In this document: positions 34,346 to 46,400 of the stretch, in pieces
How the letters are laid out: each line of letters starts with the position of its first letter
How positions within the stretch are numbered: position 1 is the stretch's first letter
Assembly: GCA_963854735.1 (NCBI GenBank)
Contig: OY978108.1
Coordinates: 744,001-808,000 of the forward strand
Source of the DNA: Marvania coccoides
Lineage: Eukaryota; Chlorophyta; Trebouxiophyceae; Chlorellales; Chlorellaceae
Length of the DNA: 64,000 nt
Direction of reading: 5' to 3'
Program-made: the position numbers and the translations under genes
Notes under the pieces: generated by a model
Databases searched by the model: none
Seen by the model: only the letters and a program-made list of their open reading frames with translations
Told to the model about the DNA's origin: nothing

Positions 34346-36100
34346 CTAATCCTGGATGGGCATTGTCCGCCACGCCACCGCCAGCGCTGCCCCCATCCAC
34401 ACCATAACCACGATGGAAACAGAGGAAGGCACAGCCACCAAAATGTTGGAGAAGTGCTTGACTGACAGAGCGTAACCCATCTGCACACACACGCCCCCAT
34501 TCATTTGGTAAGGAAAGCAGCGAAAAAAAAAACAAAAAAATGTGCAAGGTTGAATGCATGGTCAGTTTTGATTTACTCTGTCGTAAAAACAACACAGTGG
34601 TTTTAAACTCACGGCTGCGCTTTGCATCCCGGTCTCGATGGAGATCGTCCTCGCCTCCCGCTCTTTAAAGCCCATCGCTTTCGGCAGCCCATAGCCCATC
34701 AAGTACCCCAAGCCGTGCAACACCACCACTGGCCCCACTGCTGCCATGCCGCTGGCCCGCAAAACATCAGCCACCTGCGCCACAGGCACCGCGCACAGCA
34801 CCACGGTGAGCGCCAGCGCCAGGAGCGGCATCGCGGGACGAATTTTCGCCACCGCTTTGGGGAAGAGCTCGTTGAGCACCACGCCTGCGATGGTGGGAAA
34901 CAGCACCAGCCGCATTGTGGACTCTGCCAGCCCCCAGAAATCGACTGGGATGAACTGTCCGGCGAGGGTGGAGGCCAGGAGGGGCGTCATGATGGCCGCA
35001 GCGAGCGTTGATCCTGCAGAAATGTTAAAAAAAAAAGGTTTAAAATGAAATATAAACTAACTAAAACTGTAACTAGATAAAAACTAGGCTGTATTATTAA
35101 AAAAAAAAAACTAAATTATGGTGAAAATGGTAGCAGCAGTATAAGAGGTGCTCACCAGTCGTCATCAGGACGGAGAGGGCGACGTCGCCTTTTGCTACGC
35201 TGGTGGCAACGTTAGAAGCTTGGCCCCCCGGGCAGCTGCCCAACAGAATGAGGCCAGTCGCCATGGCTGGGTCGAGGTGTCCCGCCTTTGCGATGATGAA
35301 AGCGATGATGGGCAGGATTGAGTACTGGAAAACAAAGCCTAAAAATATCGGCTTGGGGTTCTTGGCGCACTGCAGGCAGTATAATGATGAAATCAGGTAG
35401 AAACAAGTTTACCAATGAGCGCGTGAGGCACACTAGGCGCGATGGAATAGAACTATCTCAGAGTTTAAAACAGCCTACAAGACTTGTTAGATTTCCCAGC
35501 AGTGAGAGATTTAAACGGAAATTTATGATAGCTGTATGAACAGCGAAACGCACTTGTCTGAAGTCGTCCATGCTGAGCGACAGCCCCATGCTGAGCATGA
35601 GGAGCCCCACTCCTTGCTCAAACTGCAGGGTGGTCATCCAATTGAGGGAGGGGGGGTGCCAGAACGCGATGGCCCCTGAAATGAGGGCCCACACGGGAAA
35701 CAGCATCGTGCCGATCTCTGCGACTCTTTCCAGCTGCGACAGTGTGGGCGGAAGTGAGGAAGCGGGGTCACCGCTGGGGGCTGCTCCAGCTGCTGCAGCC
35801 AGGGGTACATGCACCAGCCTGCGTTGCGTCGTTTGGAATTTAGTTTTAGCAATCGAAACATGGAACAATGAATCCATAAATATTCAAGGCCCTTGGCGGT
35901 GGAATAAACAATAGTTTACAAAACGAGCGTCAATGGGCAGCGGACCTTAACATCCGACTCTTCGCCTTTTGAGGAGCGCCAGGGAGGGGCGTGCGGTGTT
36001 GAGGAGAGAGGCATGGTCCTATTAAATGCGTTTGTGAGATTTGTGCCGCAGGTCTCCAGGTTTGGAGGTCTCTGCCTGCTGCAAGCTTGTGAGCCAACAT
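34346..36100 (-). CDS. BASS-family (bile acid:sodium symporter-like) plastid transporter
   Basis: Predicted sodium-coupled organic-anion carrier of the BASS family; plant members sit in the plastid envelope and move pyruvate or 2-keto acids. Exons 36100-35946, 35818-35554, 35369-35156, 35013-34613 and 34480-34346 give 389 residues. The first ~65 residues, crossing intron 1, are rich in Ala/Arg/Gln/Thr and nearly free of acids, consistent with a transit peptide. Ten or so hydrophobic segments follow. Family motifs include LLMLSMGLSLSMDDF, the LLGSCPGGQASNVAT stretch (sodium-site region) and EARTISIETGMQSAA. The start could be earlier, but 36100 is the first in-frame ATG. Which BASS subgroup, and thus the substrate, is open. 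Confidence 0.92.
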
Positions 36101-36269
36101 GGTGACAATTAAATACAAATAAAATGCCCAGAAATAGCAGAAAATCTGAAGATTCTATCGAGTTTTGGTCGCATTTGTTTAAAAAAAATGGAAATCATCC
36201 AAAAAATTGTAAGCATTCAATTTAAATCTAAAAAAAGCCTGCCATTTGGGTCACCTTCGAGCCAACCAG

Positions 36270-37092
36270 ATGGCACTCTTCGCAGTCTGTTTCCTTCATG
36301 ACACTCCTGCGATCCCAAACTCGGCTTTTCAGCAGGTGGACAGCACACACTGGGTGCGATCAATCCCTTTTCTTTCTCAACTCATAATCAATGCATCATC
36401 AATTCCGAGTGCCCTCACACAGCATTTCGTGCTACGCAGGTTCTAGATGTCTCTACCGCCGTCTCTCCACAACACACCAATCTCAAAGAGCTCAGCCTGT
36501 TCCTATTAGCCCCCAATTCGCTGCCCCCAGACGCTGCTCTGGGCCTCTACGTGTCTGTAGGAGGTTCCAGTTGGAGTTTTCGGGGCTACGTCAGCGTAAC
36601 TCATCCCAGCGAAAGCATGCCGCTGTCATGGCCAGAGCCAGCAGCTAATGGGGTGGTAGGGTCGCCTGGATGGGCCCAAATAGGAGTGTCGGTGGAACCC
36701 CTGGGTAAGGGTTTAGGGGCTTTGCATTTATTTAAGTCTAAAAAATATCCGGTGTCTGAAAAAATTATTATCCCAGTGTTTTGGGGGATTTTCAACTATA
36801 ATCATGCCAATACGCCACCCCATTATTATTTATACCTTTTCCTTCTTCTCTCCTATCTATCGTAGTGGAGGCGTCGGCCAAGGAGGGCGCCCAGCTGGCG
36901 AAGAAAGAGGAATTTTGCAAGCGAGTGGGGATGGACCTGTTTAATTTCATGCAGAGCTACGGTGGGGTGTCACAAGTCGGCCCAGACAAACTGCTAGTCC
37001 CCGCAAATGTGCTTGACAAGTGGTATGACCGAATAAGTTCGAGGCTGCGTCGAGACCCTGATTTTCTAACCCGGCAAAAGGATGTCATTTAA
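36270..37092 (+). CDS. Hikeshi-like (OPI10) Hsp70 nuclear import carrier
   Basis: Hikeshi carries Hsp70 into the nucleus during heat stress, independently of importin-beta. Exons 36270-36353, 36440-36704 and 36866-37092 give 191 residues; human Hikeshi has about 197. Recognisable family text: the beta-rich N-domain with LKELSLFLL and the conserved SPGWAQIGVSVEPL. The C-terminal helical part has VGMDLFNFMQSYGG and the signature LVPANVLDKWYDRI. The N-terminal MALFAVCF takes the place of the usual MFG start; there is no earlier in-frame ATG nearby. The gene is head-to-head with the BASS gene at 169 bp. Confidence 0.88.
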
Positions 37093-37334
37093 TTATTTTT
37101 TTGGCTGCGAATTCTTTCTTCCTTCCTCCTTTGTAAGGAGCACTGTTCTTGGGGTTTGTTTTATTTTTATTTTATTATTGTTACTATTATTATATTATTT
37201 TCTTGGGGTTTACATGGTGTGCGAACAGAGCAAATTTAGATAGGTTATGTACAACAAGTTCAGAATATTAAACAGAACGGGAGGAGAGAAAAAAATGGGA
37301 AAATGCATTGAGGAGTTAGTTAAACTTTTGGCGT

Positions 37335-38251
37335 TTAAATGGCAATGCCAGCTTCAGCTAGCATGGTCTTAAGTTGGCCGCTCTTGTACGCAGCCATTGT
37401 GTCTGAAAGAAATGTGCAGTGAGAAAGAGCGAGTGAAAAAAAAAAGTCGAGGGGTCTCACAACAAAATTTGCACACAACAAATTACTGCAAGGATCACAC
37501 CGAATCCCTCTTCTCACCGTCACACCCCCCGACGTGCGCGCCTCCCACGAACACTTGCGGCACGGTGCTCCTGCCGGTGATTCCAGCGAGGGCGTCCGAC
37601 ACATCGTCACCGTCAGCCAGCTGGTCCAGCTCAACCACCTTGGCATCTACGTTGAGCCGCTTGAACAGTGACTTCACATCCGAGCAGAAGGGGCAGTAAC
37701 TGCAGAGATAGGCAGGCGAGAAATGTGTTATAACGAAATAAGGGATGCCAGATAGTTCTTCGATAGTCTCATTTGGAGGGTTTGAGGGTGGGATAAGACA
37801 CGGGAAATTGGGGGGAAAGCAAGCTATTGGAGTGCTCATTCATCGAGAGTTTCAAAAACCAGCGTACGTTTTGGAATAGACCTGCAGGGAGGGCGGAACA
37901 GCGGCGGTGAGAAACAGCGGTGACAAAAAAAGTGTGTTATCATGGTAGCGGGACCCACCATAACAGCGTTTTCTTTGTTTTTCTCAACCAGCATGTCGGA
38001 CATCGACGACATCGCACGGACGACGGCAAAGTGGCTCCGATTGCCAACAGGACGACCTGAAAATCATTGAGAAAAAAAACACCGCTGAGGACTCTGTCTC
38101 GACATTTATCAACCACATTGCGTCTTGATGTACCTGATCTGGCGATTTTGGGGGCAAAGGCCATGCGAGCGGAGCGAATAGGTGGTCCGTGCGAGGAAAT
38201 TGTCATCGAGCAGCGCACAGAAGGGGCGCTGGCTCGGCAAAGGTGCGCCAT
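37335..38251 (-). CDS. Glutaredoxin with CPFC active site, probably organelle-targeted
   Basis: Glutathione-dependent dithiol oxidoreductase. Five exons: 38251-38134, 38056-37959, 37881-37868, 37699-37518 and 37402-37335, for 159 residues. Exon 3 is a 14-nt microexon encoding only VYSK plus part of a Thr, directly before the active site. The catalytic motif is TYCPFC (class I, usually CPYC), followed by VKSLFKRL, the cis-proline motif STVPQVFVGG and the glutathione-binding GGCDD. About 55 extra N-terminal residues rich in Arg/Ser/Ala/Met and poor in acids suggest a plastid or mitochondrial presequence. Phase is exact across all four introns. Confidence 0.92.
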
Positions 38252-38409
38252 GATACCCATCCCTATTTATTATTATTTTTGGAAATAATTATGAGCCGAA
38301 TTGAAGCTGTTTTCAAGCCAAAACCACAAAAATACAATCAGTTGTCGCAAAGCCTCTCCAGAGCCTCCTCTCTGCGTTATAATTAAATATTTTTTATTAA
38401 TTTTTCACC
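38252..38409. promoter_or_regulatory. Shared divergent upstream region, glutaredoxin / auxilin
   Basis: Only 158 bp separate the two start codons, so this is a compact bidirectional promoter. It is AT-rich next to the auxilin start. No named element. Confidence 0.5.
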
Positions 38410-41064
38410 ATGGGGAGTTCAGACGCTCTGAGTTCGCTCTTGAGCGGCTTGGGAGGTGTTGAAGGCTCTGCATTTTCCAGACCAAAGACGCTTGAGGACA
38501 TGAGAAGCATCCCAAAACCCATGGGCGGCAAACACACGATGAACTCGAGGGGGGCGAGTGCCTCGTCCACCCCGTTAACTGCCTCTTCACACCCATCGAG
38601 CTCTCGGCTCAATGGATCTCCTACCGAGGCCTCCACGGTGCACCAATTAGATCAACTGGAATCCATCATGGGCCAGAAATCGATGCCCAGCGGTTCACAG
38701 CATTCAAGGTAAGGCCCTTGACTTGGCCACTGATCTCGATCTCACGCGAGGCACGCGATGTTTTTCTCACTTGTGAGCTCTCTGCCTCTGCAGCCTGCCT
38801 CCTCAACTCGCCACATCGACGCCAGCGGACGCCTCCTTCGACTGGGCGTTCCCCACGAGCAGCACACCGGCAGGCAAGTGGACACATACGAATTCTTAGT
38901 TTTGTTGTCACACACAAAATTCATCTCATTTCGCCCCCTTTTTTTACTCGATCCAGAACATCTAACCTCTGCAGCGTCCATCCCGGCTAGCGACGACGAC
39001 CCCTTCGCCGAGTTCACCACCGCCAGCAGCGCAACCCCGCTCCGCCCCTCAATGCCCTCGTCCTCCGCTCTCCCGCTGGATGACGACCCCCTGGGCATGT
39101 TTGGCGGCACCCCTGCGCCCTCCACAGTGGCCGCATCCCACTCAGACGACTTTTTCGGCTCATTTTCCTCCGCCGAACCACAGCAGCAAATTCCGCCACC
39201 GCCGCAGCCATTCACGGCCTTTGCAGCAGCGTCAGACCCCCCCTCCCACGTCCAGCCTCCTCGCGGTGCGCCCAACGAACTACCGTTGGGCCGTAGCAAA
39301 TCCACTGCTGCCCCACCACCTGCTGAAACGACTGCCACCGCCGCTGCCGCCCCTGTTGCGCCGTCTCACCGTGCGTTCCAATTCCTGGACGCTCGCCGGA
39401 CCTCGCCAAGCTCGCCCGCGGAGGACGCTGCTGCCGCTGGTACGTCTGCTGCGCCCTCCCACCGCGCATTTCAGTTTTTAGACGGCGATAAGCAGCAGCA
39501 GCGGCACGAACGCAGGCCATCTTCAGGCCGGGGAGGGGCGGCGGCGGCGGGGTACGAGCGCGGGATCGGGCTGGATGAATACGACGCGCAGTACGCGCAG
39601 CAGCAGCATGCTCACCATCACGACCGGCTGGGCGCTGCTGGTGAAGGCGTTGCCGAGGTGGCCCACAAGGCGGCGAAGGCGCTGCAGGTGGGGACCTCGT
39701 GGTTCATGCGAGCGGGGAAGCAGCTGGCCAAGGACGTGACCTCAAAGCTGGAGAAAACCAAGCACCACCTTCACATCGGCAGCGGAGGAGGTGGAGAAAG
39801 AATGCACGATGACGGCGATTCGCAGCATGCTGAGCCTGCTGTGCCTGCGTTCTACTACGATTGGGCCTCACAGGTGTCACGGCTGAGCCCCAACACACGG
39901 GCGGCGGCGCTGGGGGCCATGCAAGAAGAAGACCGGCTGGAGGTGCAGCGGATTTTGGATGAAGCGGAGCTGGGAGACGCGGCGATGGCGGCATCTGGGG
40001 ACCGTAAGGATGAGAGGTTCGTGTCTGGTGCAGCAGTAGGAGGCGGAAGAAATAATTTTGGGGCAGTACCGCCGCCACAGGAGTCGGAGAGCGTTCTTTG
40101 TTTTGATGACGAGATTCCGCCGCCGCCGCCATCGTATGAGGAGGTCATGGGGCCTGCTGGTGGTGTTGCTAGTTCTTTTGCGAGTGCTGAGCCACCCTCA
40201 AGCAGCCAAACGCGCTATGAAGAGCAGCAGCAGCAGCCGCAGAAGGCGCCACTTTCTCCCCCACCGCAGCCTCAGCCGCCGGTAGAGGCAGCAGCAGATC
40301 TGCTGGGCATGGGCGTTGATATTGACGCTGCTGCGCCAGCATCACAGCATGCACATCATGCTGCCTCTTCTTCCTCAACGTCCCACATTGAAGACATGTT
40401 TACGGTGCCCACCGCAAAGCCGCGCCCTCCGGCAGCGCCCTCAGCAGCTCGCCAGCCTTCTTTTGCTCCCTCGAAGCCGAGAGCGGCAGCAGCAGCACCG
40501 TCTTCTTCTTCTCCATTAGATTCAATGATAGACCTGGGGGGTGGGCTGCCGGGTGGCGTTGCTGTGGACACCGCTGGGTTTGACGCGCTGTACGCCGAAG
40601 AGGAGGCTGCGGTTGCGGCCAACGGCGAGAGCGCGGGCGAGCCTGAGATCCGCAAAGTGCTGCGGCAGCGGCGCATCGCGGAGAAGCACGCGCGCATGCA
40701 GCAGCAGCTGGCGGAGAAGCGCGCGCGGGAGGAGGCCGAGGACGCCGAAAAGGCGGGCAAAGTGGAGCTGAGGGACACGCTGAAGCCGAAAATTGACGGC
40801 TGGGCGGCGGGCAAGAAGGACAACATTCGCGCCCTGCTGAGCACCCTGCACACCGTGCTGTGGGAGGGGTCGGGGTGGACCTCCCCCAGCATTGCCGATA
40901 TGGTGGATCCCGGCAAGGTGAAGCGGTGGTACATGAAGGCTAACCTGGTCGTGCATCCCGACAAGGTGAAACAGAAAGGCGGCACTCTGGAGCAGGTGAC
41001 CACCGCTGACATGGTGTTTGACGTGCTGAAGGCGGCATGGGGCAAATTCGAGGCCAGCAAATGA
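38410..41064 (+). CDS. Auxilin-like J-domain protein (clathrin uncoating)
   Basis: Recruits Hsp70 to clathrin coats to strip them from vesicles. Exons 38410-38708, 38794-38873 and 38975-41064 give 822 residues; intron 2 has a GC donor (CAG|GCAAGT). The C-terminal J-domain carries HPD in LVVHPDKVKQKGG preceded by a Glu/Arg-rich coiled coil (RRIAEKHARMQQQLAEKRA), the classic plant auxilin layout. The long N-terminal part is disordered and rich in Ala/Pro/Gln/His. It holds DPF/DPL-type adaptor-binding motifs (DDDPFAEF, DDDPLGMFGG) and possible clathrin-box-like acidic motifs. A duplicated phrase SHRAFQFLD appears twice within 60 residues. Role is firm by architecture. Confidence 0.93.
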
Positions 41065-41875
41065 GCTTCTCGGCTGTTTTCCCCTCTCTCTTTGAACGCG
41101 AGCAGAGTTGTGTTGTGTGATGATAATCATCATGATTATTTTCTTCTTGGTCAAATTGACTCCCATTCCTAATCTAGACCCTTCCTTTTATCCTTTCTCT
41201 CTCTGATATTTGATTTTTAAATATAATTTTTTTGCATGCTGTCTGTCCACAAGTGTGACGCGACCGAATGCACCCGCCAACAAAAGGGTTGCTGAGCATT
41301 GATTGAATGAATAATTCCTTTGGTTACAGTGTAATCTGTCAGTGTTTCTCCAGTTTTACAGACCTTTTGAGGGCCGCTGGCCAGCCGTCACAGTCAGCTG
41401 CTGCTGCTGGGGGCAAAAAAAAATAAAAATCGAGAGTTGTTGGGGCGGTTAGTTGCAGCCCGGCAGCTTTCGATTGATAATAGCTAGAAAAAGAAAGCGA
41501 TACACAGCAGGCAATCTTGCGACGACAGACAGATAGGCAGACAGTTCTCCTTCCTACGACTAGACGAACGACGTGTTCTTATTGTTTGTCCAATACTACC
41601 ATCTATCTAGCTTATGTCATTCATTTGAAACCTAAGAAAACAAAGCACCAAATTCAGCTGCTTGTTGTGTTGTTGAGAGAGAGAGAGAGAGGAAAAAAAA
41701 GCGAATGAAGGGGGGCAAAATAAATATACTGATATTGTTCATAAAGAGGCGATATTTCAGCCCCTTTTTAGCCAGCCATGCAAAAATGAGACAAAACAAA
41801 CACTGGCAGGTGGCAAACAGTCGGTTGAGGTTCCCAACCGCCGCCGCTGCCGCTGGCCATTCTTTATTTTTTTCT
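41065..41875. other. Intergenic spacer between convergent genes
   Basis: About 810 bp between the stops of auxilin (+) and the CDK (-). It includes an imperfect AT palindrome near 41118-41140 and a (GA)n microsatellite at about 41673-41692. No gene is supported; the open frame crossing 41705-42724 on the plus strand is the shadow of the CDK. Confidence 0.5.
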
Positions 41876-43138
41876 TTATTCCAAGTGGGCGTCGCGCAGG
41901 GATTCCGCCTCCAACGCGTCCACCATCACCTTGTCCAGGTCGTCAAAGTAGGGGTGGCGCAGCGCCTCCATGGCGGTGATGCGCTTGGCTGGATCGTAGT
42001 CAAACATCCGCTTCATCAGGTCGATGCCCGCCTCGTCCAGCCTGGGAAACACCTTGGAAAGGTCCTGCGCGCGCCACTGCGGGAACTCGTGCCAGTCCCG
42101 CAGCTTGGAGACCCCCGGCCACACCTCCTCAGTCGGCGTCCCCAGCAGCTTGAAGATGTGCAGCAGCTGCTGCAGCTCGCTGTCGCCCGGGAAAATGGCC
42201 TGCTTGCGCGCCAGCTCCGCCATGATGCACGCGCAGGACCACATGTCGACGGCAGGCGCGTAGTGGGTGGCCCCCAGCAGCACCTCAGGTGCCCGGTACC
42301 ACAGCGTCACGATCTCGTGAGTGTAGGCTTTGATGGGCACCGAGAAGTGGCGGCCCAGCCCCAGATCCGCGACCTTCACGAGTGGGTGCGTCTTGGTGTC
42401 GTCGACCAGCATGTTTTGGGGCTTGAGGTCGCGGTGCATGGTGCCGTGTTTGTGCATGTGAGCGGTACCTTTAATCATCTGGTACATGATGCTCTTGACC
42501 AGCTGAGGGTCCAGCGGGTGGGCGGGACCTTTGCCGTTGCGATCCATGTACTTTTTGAGGTCGGTACAGAGGTACTCGAACACCAGGTAGAGGCACGGCT
42601 TCCCATTCTCCTCCAGGTGCTCCACGCAGAGCAACCTGCAAGGTTTTGGGGTGGGTTGACGGGGACAAAGGGTAAGAATGGTAGAGGAGGGTTGGAGCTA
42701 GGTTTCAGCGGTAGTTTGGATTGAAAACGGGGGTGAGCAGTGGGGCAAAAACTTACTTGACAATGTGGTTGCTCTCGGAGAGCATCTGCAGCAGCGAAAT
42801 CTCGCGGAGGGTGGTGGAAGGCACGCCCTCCTCTTCCATCTGCAGTCGGAGGGGGGGATTGGGGTTGGTGTGTGTGTCAGGCGTGAGAATGGGGAAGCTG
42901 CAGGCAAAGGGGCAGTGCGAGACCTACCTCCAAACGAGTCTTTTTCAAGGCCACCAGCTTGCCGGTGGTCTTGTCCTTGGCCTTGTAGACCTTCCCATAG
43001 GTTCCCTCCCCAATTTTCTCCAGTTTCTCGTAGTTCTCCTGCGATTTTCGTGAAGTAAACCGAATGGTTAAACTAGATCTTCGGTTGGCAACCGGGCCAG
43101 GCGATGCAGCGGGCCCGCAAATATGTTGTACACACCAT
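41876..43138 (-). CDS. B-type cyclin-dependent kinase (CDKB, PSTTLRE)
   Basis: Plant-lineage CDK acting at G2/M. Exons: ATG alone at 43138-43136, then 43038-42928, 42839-42757 and 42635-41876, for 318 residues. With this start the glycine loop reads GEGTYGKVY with Thr14 and Tyr15 at exactly the numbering of classical CDKs, which supports the model. An unspliced alternative would add about 55 unrelated residues from 43197. The cyclin-binding helix is PSTTLRE, a variant of the PPTALRE/PPTTLRE of land-plant CDKBs. Catalytic [16 protein letters not shown] and T-loop VTLWYRAPE are intact, with a CDKB-like insert KTHPLVK. The gene is therefore an active CDKB by sequence. Confidence 0.93.
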
Positions 43139-43457
43139 GAATGCCTATTCTTTATCTCCAGTTCGCTACTGCTGTGCCCGTGTGCTGCAAAATTCACGTT
43201 TGCAAATACAACCGCCGACTGTTTGGCACTCGCGAGCGTTGCGCACGGGTGGAATGAAAATAACGATAGAAATGGGATGAAATCAAACTATTCGACTTAT
43301 TGTGCGAAGGCGGTCGGCGAAGCAAAAAAATGAATTTTTTGGACGGTTTGATTTTAGAAAAAGAAAATTTAAAGGCAACAAAAAGACGCAAATGCATCTC
43401 GGTCTTCACCCTGCACCGCTTAACTGCTCGATTTCTACACTCAGTTATACACCCGCC
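43139..43457. promoter_or_regulatory. Divergent upstream region, CDKB / exportin-like
   Basis: About 320 bp between the two start codons. I looked for paired cell-cycle elements but found none that I can name safely. Confidence 0.4.
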
Positions 43458-46400
43458 ATGTCGTCGGGCGACGTGACCGCGCTATTGCGCGAGGCATTTG
43501 ATCACACATTGCCGCAAAATCGAAAATTTATTGCCGACCAACAGCTGAACGCGTTCGCCAAGACCGTGGAGGGCCTCCATTGGGCGCTGCACATGCTTCA
43601 AACCCCCACCGCGGCCCCCCAGGAGCTGTTTTTCGCTGCATCGGTGCTGGAAACTGCGGCCCGTCGCTCTGCCTTCCTCGCTCCGGCCGACCTCGCCACC
43701 CTGCGGCAGAGCCTATGGGCGGGCGCCTGTCCGCCTCCCGCCTCCCCCCAGCCCCATTACGTCACCTCCAAACTCACAGCAGCCTTGTCGCTACTGGCTT
43801 GCCTCGACGCTCGACTCCCGCTGCTGGACCAACTAGATGCCTGCCTTAACGACGCGGCGCAGGCCCAAGCAGGGGTGCGCATCATGTCGGCTTTTTTGGA
43901 CCAGCTCCACGCCCTGTCGCAAGCCACCAGCGCCTCTTTACGAGGAAAAGTGAGCACGAAATACTTACCGCCCTTTTCCTCCCCAAATAAATATATCCTT
44001 TATCCATTTTTTTGCATGGTCCCGATTAAACACCATATAAACTAATAGAAAGAATGCCTACCACATTATTTACGCAGATTCTGTACTCCCAAATACCCGA
44101 AATGCAGTCCCGCCTCAAGTGGACGCAACCGGCAGTGCTTCACCGCCTTTGCACGCTGCTAGACCGCCTCACACACGACGCCTCCCCTCCCGCACAAGCT
44201 CTCGCTGCCACCACCCTGGAAGCCCTGCGCTCCGCCCTCGGAGCGGGCTCTCTTTTGTCCGATCGGGACAAACGCCAAGGTGACATCGCCCCGCAGGTGG
44301 CTACGCTTGTACTGCCTTATATTGCGCGGGTTGGGGCAGCGACGGAGGCGCCTGTCACGCAGGCCGACCACGGGCTGGCCGTGCTGGCGATGGGGTGTCT
44401 GGGGGAGCTCCTTACCAAGCCGCAATTCTCCCTGTCGGCGGCAACAACGTTGGACCTGGTGCTGCCTGCTTTGTCTGCTGCCTGTCAGGTTAGTCAGGGT
44501 TGTTTTAGTACCGTTTCATCGTCTGTTCTGTCATCGCTGTATCCCATGGGTTAGTCAACATTTTATCTTGTTTTCGGTACTTTTTTGTAGGGCTGGGCGG
44601 TGAGATGGGCGCACTCTGCTGGAAGCAGCGACTTCGACTCAACTTTGCACCACACAACGCTCTGCGAGTTCGTCAAACTCCTCTCCCAGCTGCTGTCCCG
44701 CAGCCTGGGCCACGCAGCGCACAACTCCCAGCTGGCCGCCCCTCTGCAAGGCCTTCTAGAAGGCGTCATGCAGCTGGCGGCCGCCGCAAAGACCCCGGCA
44801 GCCTTGTTGGCCGCTGCAGAGGTGTGGCATGCGGTGCTGTCGTACTTGGATGAGCTGGACGCCGAGAGCTGGGGAGGGGAAGAAAGAGAGGGGGCGGCAT
44901 CAGGAGGCGTTGCCAGCACCAACACCGATCAAAATTCAATCTCAGCGGCGCTCAGCGGCTACAAACACGGCATTTTACACCTCTCCAGAATGCTGCTGGC
45001 TATAATGAACGACTCCAGCCCCTCCACAGCGGGCGTCCAGCCCCCCTTTTCCCTCTCTCAGCTAGATTTTTCGCCAGGAAGCGGCGGGGCGCTGGATGAG
45101 TGGCTTGCGGCGGCGGGAGACGGCGAGGAGGACGGTGGGAGGGGCGGAGACGGCGAAGACGACGACTTGGCTCAAGATTTTGGCGATTTAGGGGGCTGGG
45201 GGGCTGCTGCTGCTGCTAATAACAATATACGCAGCTCAGGCCAGATGGATTCAGAAGCTGAGGTGTTTTCTCTGCGCGCTGAGAGCTTCATCGGCCGCGC
45301 TGCGGGCACCTATGCTAGAGAGCTGACCCCCCTTATCCTGGCGCAGCTGGGCCCGGCGGCAGCAGCAGCGGGGCAAGCGGCGGCGGCGTTGACACAAAGA
45401 ATGCTGTCTGCTGATGAGGAAGCGGCCGCGCGCATCGTGTGTTTGCGACTGGATTTTGCGCTGCGGCTCACGGCGCGGTGCGGCCCGCATTTGCCTTCGA
45501 CAGGGCTACAAAATCACAGCTTTTCAGACGAAAACCTTGCAACGTTATCGCCAGCAGATGGCGCGGCGTTCGTGCTGCGCCTGCTGCGTGCGTTGCTTGG
45601 GGTGGGTGCTGACTGGGTCGCTTGCATTGGAGCGGTGCATGCCAGGGGCGGTGACAGCTGGGCGGCAGTTCAAATCGCCGTCCGCATGTTTTCCACCTTA
45701 GCGGCGCTGCTCACCATTTGGCTGCCGCAGGCGATATTCGCTGCTGGCCAGACGGACGCTGAGGTGCAGCGCGTCGTCTCCCAGCTTGCAGTGGCGGTGC
45801 TAGACCTCGCAGCGGGGGCTTTTGATTTAACAGCTTCCTTGAGAGGAGGCGGAAGAGCGGGAGATTTGACAGAAGGTGTACTGGGAAGCTCTGTGGCGGT
45901 GGCTGCTGGAAACTGCGTGCTGTCCCTGACGTCTGTGGCGCTCTCCAGCGGGATGGGTCCCCAGCCGGCTGTGCTGCAGGCTGTGTGGAGCAGCCCAGCC
46001 GTGGTCCGCTTAGTGTCACAGTAAGCGATTCGAATTAAGAATGAATTTGGGACACACGTTGCCCTTTTTTTTGTATCGATGCAGGAGGTCATAATAGCTA
46101 TCTTTCACGCTAGCCACAATGACCTTGAGCTGACCTTTCTTGCCTCATTTACACACATGCAGGCTGCATTCATTCAGCCCACCACCGTCCGTTCCTGTGG
46201 CGGCGCTGCGCCCGCTGAGCGTCTGCCTCTCCGACCTAGCCCTTCGCAGCTGGGGCGCACTCCTCCAACAACCCGTCGCCACCCCCAACTACGCAGCAAC
46301 CACCCCAGAAGAAAGGAGGCACGCGTTCCAAGCGCTCGTGGCACCGCTGCTCGCAGCCGTGCAGCAACTAGCAGCCGCAGGCGCTGCCAGTGCGCCCCCG

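Noticed and set aside
41705..42724. 339-codon open frame on the plus strand
   Set aside because: It lies antisense to the CDKB kinase domain; its length is a by-product of GC-rich coding sequence on the other strand.
43045..43197. Extended CDKB N-terminus without an intron
   Set aside because: The extra ~55 residues have no kinase-like features and would move Thr14/Tyr15 out of their usual positions; the ATG|GTGTGT intron model fits better.
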